Notes under the pieces: generated by a model | Told to the model about the DNA's origin: nothing | What the model saw: only the letters and a program-made list of their open reading frames with translations | Database searches by the model: none | Part shown: piece by piece, positions 40,701 through 52,371 of the stretch | Layout of the letters: each line of letters begins with the position of its first letter | Position numbering within the stretch: position 1 is the stretch's first letter | Source: Henricia sp. BOLD:AAB3569 | Lineage: Eukaryota; Echinodermata; Asteroidea; Spinulosida; Echinasteridae | Direction of reading: 5' to 3' | Length of the DNA stretch: 64,000 nucleotides | Assembly (NCBI GenBank): GCA_037783545.1 | Contig: JBBELK010000680.1 | Location: forward strand, 160,337 to 224,336 | Translations under genes and position numbers: made by a program

Positions 40701-43700
40701 TAGAGAGTTTAGGGCATGCTAAATTTGAAGTTCGTCGGAACATTTTTCTACCTCCAAATTTGCCGACGTTTGGACCACACTTTGACCAAATTGCCGAGCC
40801 AAACTGCGGTGCGTTAACGACAGTCCGAATGACTGAGCATGCGCACAACTCAGGAGTACCCCAAAGAGGTGTGTACAGACAGCCACGGTTTGCGTGAGAG
40901 CAGTCAGGAAGCCTCAACCCAGTTTTTTCTAAACTTTGAAATTTCTCTGCCATTTCCCGGCGAAAGTCTGTCAATTTTTTTATGACAAGTGCGCAATATA
41001 GAGAGTTTAGGGCATGCAAAATTTGAAGTTCGTCGGAACATTTTTCTACCTCCAAATTTGCCGACGTTTGGACCACACTTTGACCAAATTGCCGAGCCAA
41101 ACTGCGGTGCGTTAACGACAGTCCGAATGACTGAGCATGCGCACAACTCAGGAGTACCCCAAAGAGGTGTGTACAGACAGCCACGGTTTGCGTGAGAGCA
41201 GTCAGGAAGCCTCAACCCAGTTTTTTTCTAAACTTTGAAATTTCTCTGCCATTTCCCGGCGAAAGTCTGTCAATTTTTTATGACAAGTGCGCAATATAGA
41301 GAGTTTAGGGCATGCAAAATTTGAAGTTCGTCGGAACATTTTTCTACCTCCAAATTTGCCGACGTTTGGACCACACTTTGACCAAATTGCCGAGCCAAAC
41401 TGCGGTGCGTTAACGACAGTCCGAATGACTGAGCATGCGCACAACTCAGGAGTACCCCAAAGAGGTGTGTACAGACAGCCACGGTTTGCGTGAGAGCAGT
41501 CAGGAAGCGGCCTCAACCCAGTTTTTTCTAAACTTTGAAATTTCTCTGCCATTTCCCGGCGAAAGTCTGTCAATTTTTTTATGACAAGTGCGCAATATAG
41601 AGAGTTTAGGGCATGCAAAATTTGAAGTTCGTCGGAACATTTTTCGACCTCCAAATTTGCCGACGTTTGGACCACACTTTGACCAAATTGCCGAGCCAAA
41701 CTGCGGTGCGTTAACGACAGTCCGAATGACTGAGCATGCGCACAACTCAGGAGTACCCCAAAGAGGTGTGTACAGACAGCCACGGTTTGCGTGAGAGCAG
41801 TCAGGAAGCCTCAACCCAGTTTTTTCTAAACTTTGAAATTTCTCTGCCATTTCCCGGCGAAAGTCTGTCAATTTTTTATGACAAGTGCGCAATATAGAGA
41901 GTTTAGGGCATGCAACATTTGAAGTTCGTCGGAACATTTTTCGACCTCCAAATTTGCCGACGTTTGGACCACACTTTGACCAAATTGCCGAGCCAAACTG
42001 CGGTGCGTTAACGACAGTCCGAATGACTGAGCATGCGCACAACTCAGGAGTACCCCAAAGAGGTGTGTACAGACAGCCACGGTTTGCGTGAGAGCAGTCA
42101 GGAAGCCTCAACCCCGTTTTTTCTAAACTTTGAAATTTCTCTGCCATTTCCCGGCGAAAGTCTGTCAATTTTTTATGACAAGTGCGCAATATAGAGAGTT
42201 TAGGGCATGCACAATTTGAAGTTCGTCGGAACATTTTTCGACCTCCAAATTTGCCGACGTTTGGACCACACTTTGACCAAATTGCCGAGCCAAACTGCGG
42301 TGCGTTAACGACAGTCCGAATGACTGAGCATGCGTACAACTCAGGAGTACCCCAAAGAGGTGTGTACAGACAGCCACGGTTTGCGTGAGAGCAGTCAGGA
42401 AGCCTCAACCCAGTTTTTTCTAAACTTTGAAATTTCTCTGCCATTTCCCGGCGAAAGTCTGTCAATTTTTTATGACAAGTGCGCAATATAGAGAGTTTAG
42501 GGCATGCAAAATTTGAAGTTCGTCGGAACATTTTTCGACCTCCAAATTTGCCGACGTTTGGACCACACTTTGACCAAATTGCCGAGCCAAACTGCGGTGC
42601 GTTAACGACAGTCCGAATGACTGAGCATGCGCACAACTCAGGAGTACCCCAAAGAGGTGTGTACAGACAGCCACGGTTTGCGTGAGAGCAGTCAGGAAGC
42701 CTCAACCCAGTTTTTTCTTAACTTTGAAATTTCTCTGCCATTTCCCGGCGAAAGTCTGTCAATGTTTTTTATGACAAGTGCGCAATATAGAGAGTTTAGG
42801 GCATGCAAAATTTGAAGTTCGTCGGAACATTTTTCGACCTCCAAATTTGCCGACGTTTGGACCACACTTTGACCAAATTGCTGAGCCAAACTGCGGTGCG
42901 TTAACGACAATCCGAATGACTGAGCATGCGCACAACTCAGGAGTACCCCAAAGAGGTGTGTACAGACAGCCACGGTTTGCGTGAGAGCAGTCAGGAAGCC
43001 TCAACCCAGTTTTTTCTAAACTTTGAAATTTCTCTGCCATTTCCCGGCGAAAGTCTGTCAATTTTTTTATGACAAGTGCGCAATATAGAGAGTTTAGGGC
43101 ATGCAAAATTTGAAGTTCGTCGGAACATTTTTCTACCTCCAAATTTGCCGACGTTTGGACCACACTTTGACCAAATTGCCGAGCCAAACTGCGGTGCGTT
43201 AACGACAGTCCGAATGACTGAGCATGCGCACAACTCAGGAGTACCCCAAAGAGGTGTGTACAGACAGCCACGGTTTGCGTGAGAGCAGTCAGGAAGCCTC
43301 AACCAAGTTTTTTCTAAACTTTGAAATTTCTCTGCCATTTCCCGGCGAAAGTCTGTCAATTTTGTATGACAAGTGCGCAATATAGAGAGTTTAGGGCATG
43401 CAAAATTTGAAGTTCGTCGGAACATTTTTCGACCTCCAAATTTGCCGACGTTTGGACCACACTTTGACCAAATTGCTGAGCCAAACTGCGGTGCGTTAAC
43501 GACAGTCCGAATGACTGAGCATGCGCACAACTCAGGAGTACCCCAAAGAGGTGTGTACAGACAGCCACGGTTTGCGTGAGAGCAGTCAAGAAGCCTCAAC
43601 CCAGTTTTTTCTAAACTTTGAAATTTCTCTGCCATTTCCCGGCGAAAGTCTGTCAATTTTTTTATGACAAGTGCGCAATATAGAGAGTTTAGGGCATGCA

Positions 43701-45671
43701 AAATTTGAAGTTCGTCGGAACATTTTTCTACCTCCAAATTTGCCGACGTTTGGACCACACTTTGACCAAATTGCCGAGCCAAACTGCGGTGCGTTAACGA
43801 CAGTCCGAATGACTGAGCATGCGCACAACTCAGGAGTACCCCAAAGAGGTGTGTACAGACAGCCACGGTTTGCGTGAGAGCAGTCAGGAAGCCTCAACCA
43901 AGTTTTTTCTAAACTTTGAAATTTCTCTGCCATTTCCCGGCGAAAGTCTGTCAATTTTTTATGACAAGTGCGCAATATAGAGAGTTTAGGGCATGCAAAA
44001 TTTGAAGTTCGTCGGAACATTTTTCTACCTCCAAATTTGCCGACGTTTGGACCACACTTTGACCAAATTGCCGAGCCAAACTGCGGTGCGTTAACGACAG
44101 TCCGAATGACTGAGCATGCGCACAACTCAGGAGTACCCCAAAAAGGTGTGTACAGACAGCCACGGTTTGCGTGAGAGCAGTCAGGAAGCCTCAACCCAGT
44201 TTTTTCTAAACTTTGAAATTTCTCTGCCATTTCCCGGCGAAAGTCTGTCAATTTTTTATGACAAGTGCGCAATATAGAGAGTTTAGGGCATGCAAAATTT
44301 GAAGTTCGTCGGAACATTTTTCGACCTCCAAATTTGCCGACGTTTGGACCACACTTTGACCAAATTGCTGAGCCAAACTGCGGTGCGTTAACGACAGTCC
44401 GAATGACTGAGCATGCGCACAACTCAGGAGTACCCCAAAGAGGTGTGTACAGACAGCCACGGTTTGCGTGAGAGCAGTCAAGAAGCCTCAACCCAGTTTT
44501 TTCTAAACTTTGAAATTTCTCTGCCATTTCCCGGCGAAAGTATGTCAATTTTGTTATGACAAGTGCGCAATATAGAGAGTTTAGGGCATGCTAAATTTGA
44601 AGTTCGTCGGAACATTTTTCTACCTCCAAATTTGCCGACGTTTGGACCACACTTTGACCAAATTGCCGAGCCAAACTGCGGTGCGTTAACGACAGTCCGA
44701 ATGACTGAGCATGCGCACAACTCAGGAGTACCCCAAAGAGGTGTGTACAGACAGCCACGGTTTGCGTGAGAGCAGTCAGGAAGCCTCAACCCAGTTTTTT
44801 CTAAACTTTGAAATTTCTCTGCCATTTCCCGGCGAAAGTCTGTCAATTTTTTTATGACAAGTGCGCAATATAGAGAGTTTAGGGCATGCAAAATTTGAAG
44901 TTCGTCGGAACATTTTTCTACCTCCAAATTTGCCGACGTTTGGACCACACTTTGACCAAATTGCCGAGCCAAACTGCGGTGCGTTAACGACAGTCCGAAT
45001 GACTGAGCATGCGCACAACTCAGGAGTACCCCAAAGAGGTGTGTACAGACAGCCACGGTTTGCGTGAGAGCAGTCAGGAAGCCTCAACCCAGTTTTTTTC
45101 TAAACTTTGAAATTTCTCTGCCATTTCCCGGCGAAAGTCTGTCAATTTTTTATGACAAGTGCGCAATATAGAGAGTTTAGGGCATGCAAAATTTGAAGTT
45201 CGTCGGAACATTTTTCTACCTCCAAATTTGCCGACGTTTGGACCACACTTTGACCAAATTGCCGAGCCAAACTGCGGTGCGTTAACGACAGTCCGAATGA
45301 CTGAGCATGCGCACAACTCAGGAGTACCCCAAAGAGGTGTGTACAGACAGCCACGGTTTGCGTGAGAGCAGTCAGGAAGCGGCCTCAACCCAGTTTTTTC
45401 TAAACTTTGAAATTTCTCTGCCATTTCCCGGCGAAAGTCTGTCAATTTTTTTATGACAAGTGCGCAATATAGAGAGTTTAGGGCATGCAAAATTTGAAGT
45501 TCGTCGGAACATTTTTCGACCTCCAAATTTGCCGACGTTTGGACCACACTTTGACCAAATTGCCGAGCCAAACTGCGGTGCGTTAACGACAGTCCGAATG
45601 ACTGAGCATGCGCACAACTCAGGAGTACCCCAAAGAGGTGTGTACAGACAGCCACGGTTTGCGTGAGAGCA
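37770..45671. repeat. Thirteen-monomer higher-order repeat, 3872-bp period
   Basis: All private variants in 37770-41799 reappear 3872 bp later: GCATGCAACATTTG (near 38038/41910), GCATGCACAATTTG (38334/42206), GCATGCGTACAAC (38458/42330), TTTTTTCTTAAC (38841/42713), CAATGTTTTTTATG (38889/42761), repeated TTGCTGAGCC, GTCAAGAAGCC, GTATGTCAATTTTG and GCATGCTAAATTTG (40716/44588), and GAAGCGGCCTCAACC (41506/45378). I found no difference between the two copies at the positions compared, so this is among the most recent large duplications in the window. The match runs slightly beyond one period before diverging at 45672. Confidence 0.9.
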
Positions 45672-45983
45672 TTCAGGAAGCCTCAACCCAGTTTTTTCTA
45701 AACTTTGAAATTTCTCTGCCATTTCCCGGCGAAAGTCTGTCAATTTGTTTATGACAAGTGCGCAATATAGAGAGTTTAGGGCATGCAAAATTTGAAGTTC
45801 GTCGGAACATTTTTCTACCTCCAAATTTGCCGACGTTTGGACCACACTTTGACCAAATTGCCGAGCCAAACTGCGGTGCGTTAACGACAGCCCGAATGAC
45901 TGAGCATGCGCACAACTCAGGAGTACCCCAAAGAGGTGTGTACAGACAGCCACGGTTTGCGTGAGAGCAGTCAGGAAGCCTCA

Positions 45984-47470
45984 ACCCCGTTTTTTCTAAA
46001 CTTTGAAATTTCTCTGCCATTTCCCGGCGAAAGTCTGTCAATTTTTTATGACAAGTGCGCAATATAGAGAGTTTAGGGCATGCAAAATTTGAAGTTCGTC
46101 GGAACATTTTTCGACCTCCAAATTTGCCGACGTTTGGACCACACTTTGACCAAATTGCCGAGCCAAACTGCGGTGCGTTAACGACAGTCCGAATGACTGA
46201 GCATGCGCACAACTCAGGAGTACCCCAAAGAGGTGTGTACAGACAGCCACGGTTTGCGTGAGAGCAGTCAGGAAGCCTCAACCCAGTTTTTTCTAAACTT
46301 TGAAATTTCTCTGCCATTTCCCGGCGAAAGTCTGTCAATTTTTTATGACAAGTGCGCAATATAGAGAGTTTAGGGCATGCAAAATTTGAAGTTCGTCGGA
46401 ACATTTTTCGACCTCCAAATTTGCCGACGTTTGGACCACACTTTGACCAAATTGCCGAGCCAAACTGCGGTGCGTTAACGACAGTCCGAATGACTGAGCA
46501 TGCGCACAACTCAGGAGTACCCCAAAGAGGTGTGTACAGACAGCCACGGTTTGCGTGAGAGCAGTCAGGAAGCCTCAACCCCGTTTTTTCTAAACTTTGA
46601 AATTTCTCTGCCATTTCCCGGCGAAAGTCTGTCAATTTTTTATGACAAGTGCGCAATATAGAGAGTTTAGGGCATGCAAAATTTGAAGTTCGTCGGAACA
46701 TTTTTCGACCTCCAAATTTGCCGACGTTTGGACCACACTTTGACCAAATTGCCGAGCCAAACTGCGGTGCGTTAACGACAGTCCGAATGACTGAGCATGC
46801 GCACAACTCAGGAGTACCCCAAAGAGGTGTGTACAGACAGCCACGGTTTGCGTGAGAGCAGTCAGGAAGCCTCAACCCAGTTTTTTCTAAACTTTGAAAT
46901 TTCTCTGCCATTTCCCGGCGAAAGTCTGTCAATTTTTTATGACAAGTGCGCAATATAGAGAGTTTAGGGCATGCAAAATTTGAAGTTCGTCGGAACATTT
47001 TTCGACCTCCAAATTTGCCGACGTTTGGACCACACTTTGACCAAATTGCCGAGCCAAACTGCGGTGCGTTAACGACAGTCCGAATGACTGAGCATGCGCA
47101 CAACTCAGGAGTACCCCAAAGAGGTGTGTACAGACAGCCACGGTTTGCGTGAGAGCAGTCAGGAAGCCTCAACCCCGTTTTTTCTAAACTTTGAAATTTC
47201 TCTGCCATTTCCCGGCGAAAGTCTGTCAATTTTTTATGACAAGTGCGCAATATAGAGAGTTTAGGGCATGCAAAATTTGAAGTTCGTCGGAACATTTTTC
47301 GACCTCCAAATTTGCCGACGTTTGGACCACACTTTGACCAAATTGCCGAGCCAAACTGCGGTGCGTTAACGACAGTCCGAATGACTGAGCATGCGCACAA
47401 CTCAGGAGTACCCCAAAGAGGTGTGTACAGACAGCCACGGTTTGCGTGAGAGCAGTCAGGAAGCCTCAAC
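45984..47470. repeat. Dimeric higher-order repeat, 594-bp period
   Basis: CAACCCCGTTTTTT (G at 45989, 46583 and 47177) alternates with the standard CAACCCAGTTTTTT in the intervening monomers, giving a strict two-monomer period over three dimers. Otherwise these monomers are close to consensus and carry TTTTTCGACCTCC, unlike the preceding block. Confidence 0.85.
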
Positions 47471-48277
47471 CCAGTTTTTTCTAAACTTTGAAATTTCTCT
47501 GCCATTTCCCGGCGAAAGTCTGTCAATTTTTTATGACAAGTGCGCAATATAGAGAGTTTAGGGCATGCAAAATTTGAAGTTCGTCGGAACATTTTTCGAC
47601 CTCCAAATTTGCCGACGTTTGGACCACACTTTGACCAAATTGCCGAGCCAAACTGCGGTGCGTTAACGACAGTCCGAATGACTGAGCATGCGCACAACTC
47701 AGGAGTACCCCAAAGAGGTGTGTACAGACAGCCACGGTTTGCGTGAGAGCAGTCAGGAAGCCTCAACCCAGTTTTTTCTAAACTTTGAAATTTCTCTGCC
47801 ATTTCCCGGCGAAAGTCTGTCAATTTTTTTTATGACAAGTGCGCAATATAGAGAGTTTAGGGCATGCAAAATTTGAAGTTCGTCGGAACATTTTTCGACC
47901 TCCAAATTTGCCGACGTTTGGACCACACTTTGACCAAATTGCCGAGCCAAACTGCGGTGCGTTAACGACAGTCCGAATGACTGAGCATGCGCACAACTCA
48001 GGAGTACCCCAAAGAGGTGTGTACAGACAGCCACGGTTTGCGTGAGAGCAGTCAGGAAGCCTCAACCCAGTTTTTTCTAAACTTTGAAATTTCTCTGCCA
48101 TTTCCCCGCGAAAGTCTGTCAATTTTTTATGACAAGTGCGCAATATAGAGAGTTTAGGGCATGCAAAATTTGAAGTTCGTCGGAACATTTTTCGACCTCC
48201 AAATTTGCCGACGTTTGGACCACACTTTGACTAAATTGCCGAGCCAAACTGCGGTGCGTTAACGACAGTCCGAATGA

Positions 48278-48384
48278 TAGTCTTGGTGCAAGACGATACT
48301 GCGACCGCCGCGAGAGGGCGCCCCATACACTACTATGAGGACAGGGAACCAGTCTACCTCCGTGCTGCAGTAACGTCTTGGGAC
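48278..48384 (+). repeat. Left terminal inverted repeat, copy 1
   Basis: 107 bp pairing with 49913-50021, with a two-base length difference (CATACACTACTATG against CATACACTCTACTATG) and a few mismatches near the inner end. The repeat is internally palindromic: AAGACGATACTGC at 48290-48302 faces GCAGTAACGTCTT at 48367-48379 (one mismatch). The outermost GTCTTG and CAAGAC also form a 6-bp stem around GTG. Confidence 0.92.
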
Positions 48385-48396
48385 AAATCCTAAATC

Positions 48397-48416
48397 CGCT
48401 CGGGAAATTCCGAGCG
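48397..48416. repeat. Hairpin beside the left inverted repeat
   Basis: CGCTCGG, six bases GAAATT, then CCGAGCG: perfect 7-bp arms 12 bp inside the inverted repeat. Present in all four element copies. Could be a subterminal protein-binding or fold-back feature; function not shown. Confidence 0.7.
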
Positions 48417-49602
48417 CATTCCAAGCATTGCTCATTATGCCATGCATACCTATGACGTAGGGCTTATTAACATATTTCAAGCCGAGCGCTGTGAAGTCTG
48501 GTACCTGTACGTACGTCTTATCAAACAGGAAAAGCACACGTTGTCGCGTCAGACAAGTCCGTGCTTTATTTGTTTTTAAAAGAAAAAATACGAAAATGTG
48601 GTAATGGGGCAATTTTTTTCTCCAATAGATTCAACAAACTTCGGCTTTGGTTTGTCGGCCCGGCTGAACCCGTACGCACAGAAACGTGACTTTGTATATT
48701 ATTTCACCGACTGCGAAAACCGCTGGCTAGCGCTATACTCAGCCGTCGGACTAGACTGATAACTATTATAAATGCGTCCTATCAGCCTATAGAAAAAAAT
48801 AGTTTAACTTCGTGTTTTCGAAGAAAAAAACATGATTTATTTTACTACTAAAATCACGTTTTCTCGCCAAATTTAAACGTTCGGCATGAAGAATCAGTGG
48901 CAAACGTGTATACAAAAATGTTATGATTTGTTTTTAACAAAAGGTCATGCCTATTTGTTTCTGTAAATGATCGACGTCTCGCACCAATTTGGGAAAAATC
49001 AAAAGTTCAATTATGAATTAAAATGATTCTCCAGCTACACACAAGTTACAACAGATTTTATAAATACTTTGGTTGCAAAAATTGACCAAGCGGTTGCTGT
49101 GTTATGCTTGGTACAGTTCGTCCATCTCCGTGCGTGACCACTAAAAATCGTGACGCTGGCAAAGGGCAGGCTTCAATTTGTGGGCGACAAACAGCACCCG
49201 TAGCACACGTTTATTAGAATACAATTTTAAACAAATACGAACAAGTATCCCCATGAACAGTAGACAGTTTCACAAATCTGTCTGGCAAACACGAACCTGG
49301 ACACGATCGCATTTCTTTTATTTTGGTAAGTATTTAGCAGGCATCGCAGTTTCATTATTTCCTCAGTGTCCGGCACACGCAAAATTCTGCAAAATGTGTG
49401 CAATGCCGTGCGCGGCTCGCACAGAAACGGTCTCGTAATCGGTCGAAAAATTGCACTCTCTAAGAATGTAAGTAAGTCATTGTACTCGGCTAAAACATCG
49501 ATAGGCTACTTGTACCTCATCAGATAGTGTACAACGTGTATTTGTGGCCATTTTGAGGTTGAAACTGTTGCTTTTTGGGAGCGTGTGTGGATCGGGAATT
49601 CA

Positions 49603-49631
49603 CCGCGGGGCGCGGGCCGCGCCGGGTAAGT
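49603..49631 (+). other. GC-rich patch followed by a GTAAGT
   Basis: A run composed almost only of C and G (49603-49626) in an otherwise AT-rich element is followed at once by GTAAGT (49626-49631), a consensus-like 5' splice site. Two more GTAAGT hexamers lie upstream at 49326 and 49468. This might be the remnant of a non-coding first exon or CpG promoter from a parent element or captured gene, but no downstream coding exon is recognisable. The same arrangement is present in the other three copies. Confidence 0.3.
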
Positions 49632-49840
49632 CTAGCTCGGCAGCGGAAAATCTGTGCCGTTCTTTTAAATGTTACGTTTATGCTTCTTCCTAATTTGTAA
49701 CACACTTGTTCATGTATAACGTATATACAAGTGGCTTTTTTTTGAGGATATGAGACCATGATTTTGTAGGAAGGAAATAACCCTAGCTGTGCGTGCACAG
49801 AAAGTTGCCAGGCTGGCAGGCTCATTATGTGGAACTCTGT

Positions 49841-49882
49841 TGACCTCTATAATGCATATGTATAAGCTTAGGTTAGAGGTCA
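49841..49882. repeat. 9-bp inverted repeat near the right end of the element
   Basis: TGACCTCTA at 49841-49849 faces TAGAGGTCA at 49874-49882 across 24 bases that include ATGCATATG. The arms contain AGGTCA, the nuclear-receptor half-site, but such a short match can be chance. Conserved in the other copies. Confidence 0.5.
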
Positions 49883-49912
49883 CACAGTGTCACATACCAA
49901 CGTTCGACAAAT

Positions 49913-50021
49913 GTTCCAAGACGATACTGCAGCACGGAGGTAGACTGGTTCCCTGTCCTCATAGTAGAGTGTATGGGGCGCCCTCTCGCGGCGGTCGCAG
50001 TATCGTCTTGCACCAAGACTA
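49913..50021 (-). repeat. Right terminal inverted repeat, copy 1
   Basis: 109 bp, reverse complement of 48278-48384. Here the internal 13-bp arms match perfectly: AAGACGATACTGC at 49918-49930 and GCAGTATCGTCTT at 49997-50009. A single end could therefore fold into a hairpin of about 90 nt. Confidence 0.92.
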
Positions 50022-50624
50022 TCCGAATGACTGAGCATGCGCACAACTCAGGAGTACCCCAAAGAGGTGTGTACCGACAGCCACGGTTTGCGTGAGAGCA
50101 GTCAGGAAGCCTCAACCCAGTTTTTTCTAAACTTTGAAATTTCTCTGCCATTTCCCGGCGAAAGTCTGTCAATTTTTTATGACAAGTGCGCAATATAGAG
50201 AATTTAGGGCATGCAAAATTTGAAGTTCGTCGGAACATTTTTCGACCTCCAAATTTGCCGACGTTTGGACCACACTTTGACCAAATTGCCGAGCCAAACT
50301 GCGGTGCGTTAACGACAGTCCGAATGACTGAGCATGCGCACAACTCAGGAGTACCCCAAAGAGGTGTGTACAGACAGCCACGGTTTGCGTGAGAGCAGTC
50401 AGGAAGCCTCAACCCAGTTTTTTCTAAACTTTGAAATTTCTCTGCCATTTCCCGGCGAAAGTCTGTCAATTTTTTATGACAAGTGCGCAATATAGAGAGT
50501 TTAGGGCATGCAAAATTTGAAGTTCGTCGGAACATTTTTCGACCTCCAAATTTGCCGACGTTTGGACCACACTTTGACCAAATTGCCGAGCCAAACTGCG
50601 GTGCGTTAACGACAGTCCGAATGA
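50022..50624. repeat. Two satellite monomers between element copies 1 and 2
   Basis: 603 bp: two 297-bp monomers plus the 9-bp duplicated target. The first monomer has GTGTACCGACAG instead of GTGTACAGACAG, shared only with the monomer following copy 2, and GAGAATTTAGGG. Confidence 0.95.
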
Positions 50625-50731
50625 TAGTCTTGGTGCAAGACGATACTGCGACCGCCGCGAGAGGGCGCCCCATACACTACTATGAGAACAGGGAACCAGT
50701 CTACCTCCGTGCTGCAGTAACGTCTTGGGAC
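50625..50731 (+). repeat. Left terminal inverted repeat, copy 2
   Basis: 107 bp, same structure as in copy 1, with GAGAACAGGG in place of GAGGACAGGG. Confidence 0.9.
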
Positions 50732-52262
50732 AAATCCTAAATCCGCTCGGGAAATTCCGAGCGCATTCCAAGCATTGCTCATTATGCCATGCATACCTAT
50801 GACGTAGGGCTTATTAACATATTTCAAGCCGAGCGCTGTGAAGTCTGGTACCTGTACGTACGTCTTATCAAACAGGAAAAGCACACGTTGTCGCGTCAGA
50901 CAAGTCCGTGCTTTATTTGTTTTTAAAAGAAAAAATACGAAAATGTGGTAATGGGGCCATTTGTTTCTCCAATAGATTCAACAAACTTCGGCTTTGGTTT
51001 GTCGGCCCGGCTGAACCCGTACGCACAGAAACGTGACTTTGTATATTATTTCACCGACTGCGAAAACCGCTGGCTAGCGCTATACTCAGCCGTCGGACTA
51101 GACTGATAACTATTATAAATGCGTCCTATCAGCCTATAGAAAAAAATAGTTTAACTTCGTGTTTTCGAAGAAAAAAACATGATTTATTTTACTACTAAAA
51201 TCACGTTTTCTCGCCAAATTTAAACGTTCGGCATGAAGAATCAGTGGCAAACGTGTATACAAAAATGTTATGATTTGTTTTTAACAAAAGGTCATGCCTA
51301 TTTGTTTCTGTAAATGATCGACGTCTCGCACCAATTTGGGAAAAATCAAAAGTTCAATTATGAATTAAAATGATTCTCCAGCTACACACAAGTTACAACA
51401 GATTTTATAAATACTTTGGTTGCAAAAATTGACCAAGCGGTTGCTGTGTTATGCTTGGTACAGTTCGTCCATCTCCGTGCGTGACCACTAAAAATCGTGA
51501 CGCTGGCAAAGGGCAGGCTTCAATTTGTGGGCGACAAACAGCACCCGTAGCACACGTTTATTAGAATACAATTTTAAACAAATACGAACAAGTATCCCCA
51601 TGAACAGTAGACAGTTTCACAAATCTGTCTGGCAAACACGAACCTGGACACGATCGCATTTCTTTTATTTTGGTAAGTATTTAGCAGGCATCGCAGTTTC
51701 ATTATTTCCTCAGTGTCCGGCACACGCAAAATTCTGCAAAATGTGTGCAATGCCGTGCGCGGCTCGCACAGAAACGGTCTCGTAATCGGTCGAAAAATTG
51801 CACTCTCTAAGAATGTAAGTAAGTCATTGTACTCGGCTAAAACATCGATAGGCTACTTGTACCTCATCAGATAGTGTACAACGTGTATTTGTGGCCATTT
51901 TGAGGTTGAAACTGTTGCTTTTTGGGAGCGTGTGTGGATCGGGAATTCACCGCGGGGCGCGGGCCGCGCCGGGTAAGTCTAGCTCGGCAGCGGAAAATCT
52001 GTGCCGTTCTTTTAAATGTTACGTTTAATATGCTTCTTCCTAATTTGTAACACACTTGTTCATGTATAACGTATATACAAGTGGCTTTTTTTTGAGGATA
52101 TGAGACCATGATTTGGTAGGAAGGAAATAACCCTAGCTGTGCGTGCACAGAAAGTTGCCAGGCTGGCAGGCTCATTATGTGGAACTCTGTTGACCTCTAT
52201 AATGCATATGTATAAGCTTAGGTTAGAGGTCACACAGTGTCACATACCAACGTTCGACAAAT

Positions 52263-52371
52263 GTTCCAAGACGATACTGCAGCACGGAGGTAGACTGGTT
52301 CCCTGTCCTCATAGTAGAGTGTATGGGGCGCCCTCTCGCGGCGGTCGCAGTATCGTCTTGCACCAAGACTA
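52263..52371 (-). repeat. Right terminal inverted repeat, copy 2
   Basis: 109 bp, like the right end of copy 1, including the perfect internal 13-bp inverted pair. Confidence 0.9.

Larger units (their letters stand above)
30084..48277. repeat. 297-bp satellite, array B (about 61 monomers)
   Basis: Same monomer and orientation as array A, resuming at CGAGCCAAACTGCGG. This array is enriched for the subfamily marker TTTTTCTACCTCC (instead of TTTTTCGACCTCC) from about 30.6 to 45.9 kb. It lacks the TTTGTCCAAATT and GCATGCCAAATTTG variants common in array A. It contains several higher-order repeats. A two-base-deleted monomer with CATTTTCCGTGAAAG lies near 31730. No gene is visible. It ends where the first transposon copy is inserted. 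Confidence 0.98.
48278..50021. mobile_element. Non-autonomous DNA transposon, copy 1 (complete, 1744 bp)
   Basis: The element starts TAGTCTTGGTGCAAGACG and ends with the reverse complement. Terminal inverted repeats are 107 bp (left) and 109 bp (right, with an extra CT). The 9-bp satellite sequence TCCGAATGA is duplicated at 48269-48277 and 50022-50030. A 9-bp duplication with inverted repeats over 100 bp resembles Mutator-like elements. The exact edge is ambiguous by one base (ATAG...CTAT with a 7-bp duplication is also possible), so P, Merlin, hAT or an unclassified foldback family are not excluded. The 1.5-kb interior is AT-rich with one GC-rich patch and has no transposase motif. Its short open frames, such as 49178-49438 plus (begins TTG) and 49520-49825 minus, match no family I know. 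It is presumably mobilised in trans, if at all. Confidence 0.88.
50625..52371. mobile_element. Non-autonomous DNA transposon, copy 2 (complete, 1747 bp)
   Basis: Same element in the same orientation and at the same monomer position as copy 1. TCCGAATGA is duplicated at 50616-50624 and 52372-52380. It differs from copy 1 by single bases and a three-base insertion giving TTTAATATGC near 52027, which explains the extra 3 bp. The interior again lacks recognisable coding capacity. The frame at 51525-51785 translates identically to its counterpart in copy 1, which recent duplication alone explains. Confidence 0.9.

Noticed and set aside
48259..48612. 117-codon minus-strand frame through the element's left end
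   Set aside because: It begins at TTG, runs through the inverted repeat into satellite, is shorter in other copies and matches no transposase I know.
49178..49438. 86-codon open frame preserved in all four element copies (also 51525, 53876, 55656)
   Set aside because: It begins at TTG and has no recognisable motif. Identity among copies is explained by recent duplication of the whole element.
48278..50021. Helitron
   Set aside because: The long terminal inverted repeats and the target-site duplication are both absent from Helitrons.
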